NCBI GenBank assembly: GCA_021779735.1
Contig: JAJYAC010000004.1
Location: 1 to 64,000, forward strand
Direction of reading: 5' to 3'
DNA length: 64,000 bases
Origin: Actinomycetes bacterium
GTDB lineage: Bacteria > Actinomycetota > Acidimicrobiia > Acidimicrobiales > RAAP-2
In this document: piece by piece, positions 26,573 to 32,903 of the stretch
Layout of the letters: every line of letters begins with the position of its first letter
Numbering within the stretch: the first letter of the stretch is position 1
The notes under the pieces: model-generated
Databases searched by the model: none
What the model saw: the letters and a program-made list of their open reading frames with translations, nothing else
What the model was told of the DNA's origin: nothing
Translations under genes and position numbers: made by a program

Positions 26573-28867
26573 TCACAGGATCGTCACCGGCAGGGGCCCG
26601 GTGGCGAGGATCGCCAGGCGCCGGGTGGGCCGCGTCATGGCGACGTAGAGGGTGCGCAGTCCCCGCGCAGTTACCGCGCCATCAGCGGACTCGCGCGTGG
26701 CGACCTCGCAGGGATCCACCACGATGACGGCGTCGAATTCGAGCCCGTTGGCCCCCTCGGCGGCGAGGACGACGAGGTCGGCGCCCAGGCCGCGCGTGGA
26801 CTCATCGCGAGGATCCACCGCGGCCAGCCCGCCGCGAGTGAGGATCTCAATGATCTCGGGCACGCGCGGCGCGCTCACAATGACCGCCACGCGCCCCGGA
26901 GCGACCGCGTCAACTTCGCGGCGCGTCGCCGCGACGAGGCGCTCGGCGAACTGCGTCGCGTCGACACGCTCGACGACGGGCGACGTGCCCGCACGGCGCA
27001 CCGGGCGAGGTGCTTCGACCTCGGGCGCGGCCGCGGCCAAGGTGGGGGCGGCGAAGGTGAGTACCTCTTCGGGGGTGCGATAGCTCACGGTCAAGTCCAC
27101 GCGCGACGGCGCGCGGCGCGGCTCGAGCAGGGACAAGGTGGCCGCCCACGAGGCCGGCGAGGACGCGGTGGTGGCCTGGGCCATGTCACCGACGATCGTC
27201 ATCGAACCCGTGAGGTCACGTCGGCGCAACACACGCAGCTCCATCGGCGAGAGGTCCTGGGCTTCGTCGACGACGATGTGACCGTAGGTGACGAACTCGG
27301 CCTCGTCGCGTTCGGCAGACGCGTTGGCCGCCAGACGCGCGGCCTCGCGCAGCGCGGCGGCGCGCACGTCGGCTCGGTAGCTGTCGAGATCGACGCCGTC
27401 GAGAATTGCCGACTCCACGCGGGGGGGGCGCGGTCGACGTCGGGGTCCGAGCAAGACACGCGCCTCGTCGATCAACGCGGCGTCGGCGGTCGTCCAGGCC
27501 ACATCCTCGGGCGAGTCCGAGCGTGGTCGATACAGCATGTCGCACTCGTCGTCACTCAAGACGTCCTTACCCGCGGCGCGCAGCAGAGCGCGCGCGCCGA
27601 AGAGATCGTGGAGGAGCTCTTGACCCGACAGGCGCGGCCAGATGCGTTGGACGATCTCCTTGAACGCCGGCGTCGCGCGGATCGCGTCGGCGACGTCAGT
27701 GAGCGAGGACTGGTCCGCGTCGCGCACGAAGCGGTCACGATACGTGAACGCGAGCCGATTGGCGAGCTCGCGGCCCACGCCACTGCGACGCTGGTTGTGA
27801 TTGCCCGGTCGGCGTCTCGCGCGTTCAACGATCTCGCGCGTCTCGCGCGCGCGCACCGTCACCGAGACGCGTCCGACCATGAACGAGACGTCCTCGCGCA
27901 GAGCCCGCTCACGGGTGGCCAGGGCTCGGTCGATCACCGTGACCATGCGCACGTCACCCTTGAGGCGAGCGACGTCGTCGCGATCGTGTCCTCGCACGTC
28001 GACGTTGGTCACCAGCCCCGAAATGGTCGAGAGTGTGACGCCCGACTCGCCTAAGGAGGGCAGGACGTTCTCGATGTAGTTGAGAAAGAGGGGGTTGGGA
28101 CCGACGACGAGGACTCCCTGTCGCTCGAGGGTCGCGCGGTACGTGTACAAGAGGTACGCCGCCCGGTGCAGCGCCACCGCGGTCTTGCCGGTGCCGGGAC
28201 CGCCCTGGACAAGGAGCATGCCGGCCAGGGGGGCACGGATGATGCGGTCCTGTTCGCCCTGGATCGTCGAGACGATGTCACCCATTCTTCCGGTGCGCGC
28301 TCGGCCCAGCGCGGCGAGCAGGGCGCCCGGTCCGCCCAGGGCGAGACCACCTTCGACCAGACCCTCCTCGCTGGCGCGGCGCTCCTCGCCCTCGGGCAGG
28401 TGCAAGTCCCCGTGAGAGTCGGCGAAGTACTCGTCTTCGACACCGGTAACTTCACGCGCGCGAATCGCCACGTGACGTCGGCGTACCAGGTTGAGCGGCT
28501 CGACGCCCGTCGCGCGGTAGAAGGCTTCGGCGACCGGGGCGCGCCAGTCAATGACGAGCGGGTTCAACTCGGCGTCTGAGACGGCGAGTCGACCCACGTG
28601 GAAGGTCTCGCCGGTCCCCTCGCTGGGGTCGTAGTCGATGCGACCAAAAAACAACGGCTGGTCGCCAATGGCGAGCTGGTCGAGGCGCTGCAGGGCGGTA
28701 CCCATGACGACATCGCGCTCGACGAGGTCGCCTGCGCCGCGCATCGTGGCGATGGCGGCGCTGTCTCGCAAGCTTCGAGCCTCGTCACGCATGTGATCGA
28801 GCGCGCGCAGGGCCAGATCGAGGAAGGCCTGCTCTTCGGCGATTTCTCGCTCGTGGCCCACATCCAC
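26573..28867 (-). CDS. helD: HelD-like RNA-polymerase-associated superfamily 1 ATPase
   Basis: The 764-residue protein matches actinobacterial HelD in length and layout. An N-terminal antiparallel coiled coil (ERE..EEQAFLDLALRALDHM) should enter the RNA polymerase secondary channel. GRIDYDPSEGTGE and VIDWRAPVAEAFYRA are HelD-type signatures. Walker A is GGPGTGKTAVALHR and Walker B VDEAQDLSP. HelD removes stalled polymerase from DNA using ATP and can confer rifampicin tolerance. It lacks the extended helicase motifs expected of a repair helicase. The codon strand contains a C8 run (27421-27428 on the plus strand). It diverges from hemE. Confidence 0.88.
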   Translation of the reverse strand: MDVGHEREIAEEQAFLDLALRALDHMRDEARSLRDSAAIATMRGAGDLVERDVVMGTALQRLDQLAIGDQPLFFGRIDYDPSEGTGETFHVGRLAVSDAELNPLVIDWRAPVAEAFYRATGVEPLNLVRRRHVAIRAREVTGVEDEYFADSHGDLHLPEGEERRASEEGLVEGGLALGGPGALLAALGRARTGRMGDIVSTIQGEQDRIIRAPLAGMLLVQGGPGTGKTAVALHRAAYLLYTYRATLERQGVLVVGPNPLFLNYIENVLPSLGESGVTLSTISGLVTNVDVRGHDRDDVARLKGDVRMVTVIDRALATRERALREDVSFMVGRVSVTVRARETREIVERARRRPGNHNQRRSGVGRELANRLAFTYRDRFVRDADQSSLTDVADAIRATPAFKEIVQRIWPRLSGQELLHDLFGARALLRAAGKDVLSDDECDMLYRPRSDSPEDVAWTTADAALIDEARVLLGPRRRPRPPRVESAILDGVDLDSYRADVRAAALREAARLAANASAERDEAEFVTYGHIVVDEAQDLSPMELRVLRRRDLTGSMTIVGDMAQATTASSPASWAATLSLLEPRRAPSRVDLTVSYRTPEEVLTFAAPTLAAAAPEVEAPRPVRRAGTSPVVERVDATQFAERLVAATRREVDAVAPGRVAVIVSAPRVPEIIEILTRGGLAAVDPRDESTRGLGADLVVLAAEGANGLEFDAVIVVDPCEVATRESADGAVTARGLRTLYVAMTRPTRRLAILATGPLPVTIL

Positions 28868-28900
28868 CTCTCTTCCGCGACCATCAAATGGGGTCTGACA

Positions 28901-28929
28901 AGTCTAGGCGACGCCGCGCGGACCATCGA
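28901..28929 (-). promoter_or_regulatory. Promoter of helD
   Basis: On the minus strand, TCGATG (28924-28929) and TAGACT (28901-28906) are spaced by 17 bases. The -35 match is weak. It overlaps the divergent hemE -35. Confidence 0.38.
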
Positions 28930-28953
28930 CAGGGGCGTGGGCTCCCCTAGATT
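28926..28953 (+). promoter_or_regulatory. Promoter of hemE operon
   Basis: TCGACA (28926-28931) and TAGATT (28948-28953) are 16 bases apart. A GAGGGAG ribosome-binding site precedes GTG 28976. The -35 shares bases with the divergent helD -35, so the two promoters probably exclude one another. Confidence 0.48.
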
Positions 28954-28975
28954 GGAATCGACCAGAGGGAGCGCG

Positions 28976-30010
28976 GTGGGCGAATCAGCATTTCTACGGG
29001 CGTGTCGGGGCGATGTCGTTGACCACGTTCCCGTGTGGTTTATGCGCCAAGCCGGTCGATCGCTCCCCGAGTACCGGGCGCTTCGCGGTAGCGGCTCGAT
29101 CCTCGAGGCCATCGCCGACCCCGCCCTGGCCAGCGAGATCACGCTCCAGCCGGTGCGCCGCTACGGCGTGGACGCGGCCGTGCTCTTCTCTGACATCGTC
29201 GTGCCCTACCACGCGATCGGCTTTGGCGTCGACGTCGAGGTCGGGCGCGGGCCAGTCATCGCCGAACCCTTTCGCTCGCGCGAGGACCTCGTACGCCTGC
29301 GCGACCTCGAGGCCGCCGACATCGCCCACGTCACGGCGACGGTCGAGCTCGCTGTCGCCGAGCTCGCGGCGACCGACACGCCGCTGATCGGCTTCGCCGG
29401 TGCTCCCTTCACCGTGGCGAGCTACCTCGTCGAGGGCGGGCCGACGCGCGTCTTTGGCGTGATCAAGACACTGATGCACGCCGACGAGCAGCTCTTTGAC
29501 GCCCTGCTCGATCGCCTCGTGGAGATCACGGTGGCCTTCCTGCGCGCCCAGGTCGCCCACGGCGCGCGGGCCCTGCAACTCTTTGACTCCTGGGCCGGCG
29601 CGCTGACGCGTGACGAGTATCAGCGTTTTGCCCTCGACGCCACGCGCCGCGTTCTCGCGGGCGTGGCCGACCTCGAGGTGCCGACCATCCTCTTTGGCGT
29701 GGGCACCGGTGAACTCCTCGACCTGATGGCGAGTGCCGGCTCCACGGTGATGGGCATTGACTGGCACGTCGACCTCGACGAGGGTCGGCGCCGCGTGGAC
29801 CGGCCCGTCCAGGGCAATCTCGATCCCGCCCGCTGCTTAGGTGGCGAAGTCGACGCCCTGCGCGCGACGCGCGACGTGCTCGCGCGCGCGGGCACCGACG
29901 CGGGCCACATCTTCAATCTCGGCCACGGCGTCTTGCCCCAGACCAAACCCGAAATCCTCGAAGCCGTCGTGCGCGTCGTGCACGACGAGGGCCGCGCGGG
30001 CGTGCGATGA
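28976..30010 (+). CDS. hemE: Uroporphyrinogen III decarboxylase
   Basis: The 344-residue enzyme decarboxylates uroporphyrinogen III to coproporphyrinogen III. Signatures are VWFMRQAGRSLPEYR at residues ~20-34, FSDIVVPYHAIGFGV, GFAGAPFTVASYL and NLGHGVLPQTKPE. Length is typical. GTG 28976 is chosen because homology starts immediately and a GAGGGAG site lies upstream. Its stop overlaps the ferrochelatase ATG, so the three heme genes form a tight operon. Confidence 0.96.
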   Translation: MGESAFLRACRGDVVDHVPVWFMRQAGRSLPEYRALRGSGSILEAIADPALASEITLQPVRRYGVDAAVLFSDIVVPYHAIGFGVDVEVGRGPVIAEPFRSREDLVRLRDLEAADIAHVTATVELAVAELAATDTPLIGFAGAPFTVASYLVEGGPTRVFGVIKTLMHADEQLFDALLDRLVEITVAFLRAQVAHGARALQLFDSWAGALTRDEYQRFALDATRRVLAGVADLEVPTILFGVGTGELLDLMASAGSTVMGIDWHVDLDEGRRRVDRPVQGNLDPARCLGGEVDALRATRDVLARAGTDAGHIFNLGHGVLPQTKPEILEAVVRVVHDEGRAGVR

Positions 30011-30906
30011 CCGGCGTCTTGGTGATGGCCTACGGGACGCCCACCTCGCGCGAGGACGTCGAGGCGTACTACACCCGTATCCGCCACGGACGCCCCCCGA
30101 GCGACGAGCTCCTCGCCGACCTCGTGCGCCGCTACGACGCCATTGGCGGCACTTCGCCGCTCGCCCAGCGCACGGCCGACCAGGTCAACGCGTTGCGCGA
30201 CTCGCTCGCGGCGACCAACCCCGGCCAGTACCAGGTGGTCTTCGGCTCTAAGTACGAGCCACCCCTCCTCGAAGACGCCGCGCGCGAACTCCTGGCGCGC
30301 GGCGTGACGCGGGTGGTGGGCCTCGTGCTCGCGCCCCACTCGTCGTCGATGTCCACCGATCAGTACATGGCCCGCGCGCGCGAGGCTCTCGGTGAGGGAG
30401 TCGAGTTCGTGGCGGTGGGTGCGTGGTGGGACGCCGAGGGGTTCGCTGACTTGATCGCGCGTCGCGTCACCGGCGCGCTCGCGACGATCCCCCCCGGGCG
30501 TCGCGCGCACGCCGAGGTCGTCTTCTCGGCGCACTCGCTGCCCGAGTCCATCCTCGCCTCGGGCGACACGTACCCCGAGCAGCTTGCTGACAGCGCCGAG
30601 CGCGCGGCCCAGCTCGCCGGTCTCGATCACTTCAGTCTCGCCTGGCAGTCCGCGGGACGCACCGGCGACGTCTGGCTCGGCCCGGACATCCTTGTGGTGC
30701 TGCGCGAGCTGGCCGCGCGCGGCGTACGCGACGTGGTGTCGTGCCCCATCGGCTTCGTCGCCGACCACCTCGAGGTCCTCTACGACATCGACGTCGACGC
30801 CCAGCGGGTCGCCCACGAGGTCGGCCTGAACTTGGTGCGCACGACGTCGCTCAACGACGATCCCGACTTCATCGCCGTACTCTCTCGCGTGGTGCGCGAC
30901 GCGTGA
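30007..30906 (+). CDS. hemH: Coproporphyrin/protoporphyrin ferrochelatase
   Basis: The 299-residue protein starts TGVLVMAYGTPTSREDVEAYYTRI and carries the ferrochelatase motifs LAPHSSSMS (metal-site His) and SAHSLPESIL, plus CPIGFVADHLEVLYDID near the C-terminus. In actinobacteria this enzyme (CpfC) usually inserts iron into coproporphyrin III, followed by ChdC; no chdC gene is visible here. Start and stop codons overlap both neighbours. Confidence 0.94.
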   Translation: MTGVLVMAYGTPTSREDVEAYYTRIRHGRPPSDELLADLVRRYDAIGGTSPLAQRTADQVNALRDSLAATNPGQYQVVFGSKYEPPLLEDAARELLARGVTRVVGLVLAPHSSSMSTDQYMARAREALGEGVEFVAVGAWWDAEGFADLIARRVTGALATIPPGRRAHAEVVFSAHSLPESILASGDTYPEQLADSAERAAQLAGLDHFSLAWQSAGRTGDVWLGPDILVVLRELAARGVRDVVSCPIGFVADHLEVLYDIDVDAQRVAHEVGLNLVRTTSLNDDPDFIAVLSRVVRDA

Positions 30907-32321
30907 GCCGCCCGTCGGTCGTGGTCATCGGTGGCGGCATCGCGGGCCTCGCGGCCGCGTGGGAGTTGACGGGCGCCGCGGAGGGGCCTAGCGCTGAGAC
31001 CCCGCGCGTCGAAGTCATTGAGGCGAGCACCGTCGGTGGCACCCTGGCGACCGCCACCTTTGCCGGTCGCACCATCGACGTCGGACCCGACGGGTTCCTC
31101 GCCCGTCGACCCGAGGCAATCGAGCTCATCACCGAGATGGGACTGGCCGACCAGCTGGTCGACATCGCGGCGAGCGGCGCGAGCATCTACCTGCGCGAGG
31201 CGCTCTACGAGATTCCCCGGGGCCTCGCGCTCGGCGTTCCGACCTCTCGCCAGGACGTCGCCTCCCTGGGCGGGCTCACGTGGCGCTCGCGCCTGGGCGT
31301 GCTGCGTGATCAGTGGCTGCCCGCGCGTCTCAAAGTCGGCGAGGACATCGCCATCGGCGACATCGTGCGCACGAAGTTGGGCCGCGAGCTGGCGTACCAA
31401 GTCGTCGAACCGATGGTCGGCGGCATTCAGGCCGGTCGCATTGACCACTTGAGTGCGCGCAGCCTCTTTCCCGCGCTCTACGAGGCGGCGCGTGCCGGAG
31501 GGTCGCTGACGCGCGCCCTCACGACACCGGCCGCGACACCCGCCACGGCTCCGCCAGCGCCCCTCTTCGCCACGCTGCGCGGCGGGATCGGCTCGCTGGC
31601 CAGTCGCCTCGGCGAACGACTCGCCGAGCGCGACGTCGCCGTGCGCCGCGCGACCCCCGTGCTGGCCCTGCGCCAGTCAACCCACGGCGCGCGGCGTTAC
31701 GACGTCGACACCGCCGACACCACCACGGCCGCTGACGCCGTCATCTTGGCCACGCCGGGGGCAGTGGCGGGCGCACTCGCGGGCGCGCTTGATCCAGCCC
31801 TCGCGGCGCTGTCAGAGCTTCGCAGTGCCAGCGTCGCGATGATCACCCTGGCCCTAACGCGCGGCGAACTCGACCTGTCGTTCCCCGGCACCGGCGTCCT
31901 CGTGCCCCTCGCCACGCCGTGGCGCGGCGCGGACTCGATGCTCACCACGGCCATCACCCTGCTCGAACGCAAGTGGCCCCACCTGGTCGAGGGCGACGAG
32001 ATCGTGCGCGTGCACGTGGGACGTAGCGACGACGTGCGCTTTGCGGCGATGAGCGACGCGGACCTCGTCGCGCGCGTCGTGGCCGAGTTGAACACGATCC
32101 TCGGCTCTTTTCCCGCGCCGAACGCCTGGCTCGTGCGGCGATTCCCGAACTCCCTGCCCCAGTACGAGGTGGGCCACCAGGCCCTCGTCGACGCGGCGAA
32201 GACCGCTGCCGCGCGACGCCACCTCGCCCTCGCGGGCAACGCCTACGACGGCGTCGGCATTCCCGCGAGCATCGGCTCGGGTCGACGCGCCGCGCGCGAG
32301 GTGCTCGCCGCTCTCACCTAG
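30903..32321 (+). CDS. cgoX: Coproporphyrinogen III/protoporphyrinogen oxidase (HemY type)
   Basis: The 472-residue FAD enzyme has the dinucleotide fold VVVIGGGIAGLAAAWEL at the N-terminus and IDVGPDGFLARRPE, and ends with LALAGNAYDGVGIPASIGSGRRAA, which binds FAD. It oxidises coproporphyrinogen III to coproporphyrin III in the Gram-positive route. The predicted substrate follows from its taxonomic setting and gene order with hemE and ferrochelatase. GTG 30903 overlaps the preceding stop (GTGA). Confidence 0.92.
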   Translation: MSRPSVVVIGGGIAGLAAAWELTGAAEGPSAETPRVEVIEASTVGGTLATATFAGRTIDVGPDGFLARRPEAIELITEMGLADQLVDIAASGASIYLREALYEIPRGLALGVPTSRQDVASLGGLTWRSRLGVLRDQWLPARLKVGEDIAIGDIVRTKLGRELAYQVVEPMVGGIQAGRIDHLSARSLFPALYEAARAGGSLTRALTTPAATPATAPPAPLFATLRGGIGSLASRLGERLAERDVAVRRATPVLALRQSTHGARRYDVDTADTTTAADAVILATPGAVAGALAGALDPALAALSELRSASVAMITLALTRGELDLSFPGTGVLVPLATPWRGADSMLTTAITLLERKWPHLVEGDEIVRVHVGRSDDVRFAAMSDADLVARVVAELNTILGSFPAPNAWLVRRFPNSLPQYEVGHQALVDAAKTAAARRHLALAGNAYDGVGIPASIGSGRRAAREVLAALT

Positions 32322-32373
32322 GACGGTCCCTCTCGCGCCGACGGCGCAACCGCCGACCACCAACGGGTAGTAC

Positions 32374-32886
32374 CTACTCGTAGTACCCGGAGTGGATGTA
32401 GATGCACGGCACGCCCTCGGCGACGTACATCGCGTGATTCTTCGGGTCGTCGTCGAGAGCGAGTCGTACGTCGAGACCGTGGGCGAGCAGGTCCGCGACC
32501 GCGGCGCGCTTGAAGGCGTCAACCCCCGAGTAGTCGCCGTACTCGCGCATGATGAGTAGGTCCCAGCGCAACGAGTAGCGCTCTAACCACGCGAGGGTGT
32601 GCGGGCGCACGCGCCGGGGACGCCCCGTCAACAAGACAATGGTCAGTGAGTGGTCGAGAAGCTCAAGAAGGCGCTCGATTTCGGCGATGACCGGGTCGTC
32701 GCCGCAGGCGTCAAAGAAGCTGTGCCAGTCGCCCCACTCCAGGTAGTGCTGACGGCCCTGCGCGTCGGCGAGCACGCCGTCGATGTCAAAAATGACTGCG
32801 GGGCCCTGTCGTGGTCCCTCTCGCCAGTACCAATTCTCACCGAGATCGTCAGTCGTCATATGTCCCGCCCGCCACGAGGGCAACAT
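32374..32886 (-). CDS. HAD-family phosphatase, polynucleotide-kinase 3'-phosphatase-like
   Basis: The 170-residue protein has HAD motif I FDIDGVLAD, motif II LTGRP and an acidic motif LALDDDPKNHAMY. It resembles the HAD phosphatase module of polynucleotide kinases, without a kinase domain. A nucleic-acid end-healing or nucleotide phosphatase role is possible; the substrate is not known. ATG 32886 lies five bases after TAGTCT; ATG 32859 is the alternative. It diverges from the lipid-modifying gene with a 17-base gap and converges on cgoX. Confidence 0.75.
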   Translation of the reverse strand: MLPSWRAGHMTTDDLGENWYWREGPRQGPAVIFDIDGVLADAQGRQHYLEWGDWHSFFDACGDDPVIAEIERLLELLDHSLTIVLLTGRPRRVRPHTLAWLERYSLRWDLLIMREYGDYSGVDAFKRAAVADLLAHGLDVRLALDDDPKNHAMYVAEGVPCIYIHSGYYE

Positions 32887-32891
32887 CTGAG

Positions 32892-32897
32892 AGACTA
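32892..32897 (-). promoter_or_regulatory. -10 element, leaderless start of HAD gene
   Basis: TAGTCT on the minus strand, five bases before ATG 32886. It lies inside the 17-base divergent gap that must also serve the plus-strand gene at 32904. Confidence 0.4.
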
Positions 32898-32903
32898 GGC
32901 GCC

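Noticed and set aside
26573-28867. UvrD/Rep DNA-repair helicase
   Set aside because: The N-terminal coiled coil and the GRIDYDPSEGTGE and VIDWRAP signatures fit HelD, not UvrD.
32335-32389. Short hairpins in the cgoX/HAD convergent gap as a bidirectional terminator
   Set aside because: Two stems of five to six base pairs only, one overlapping the HAD stop region.
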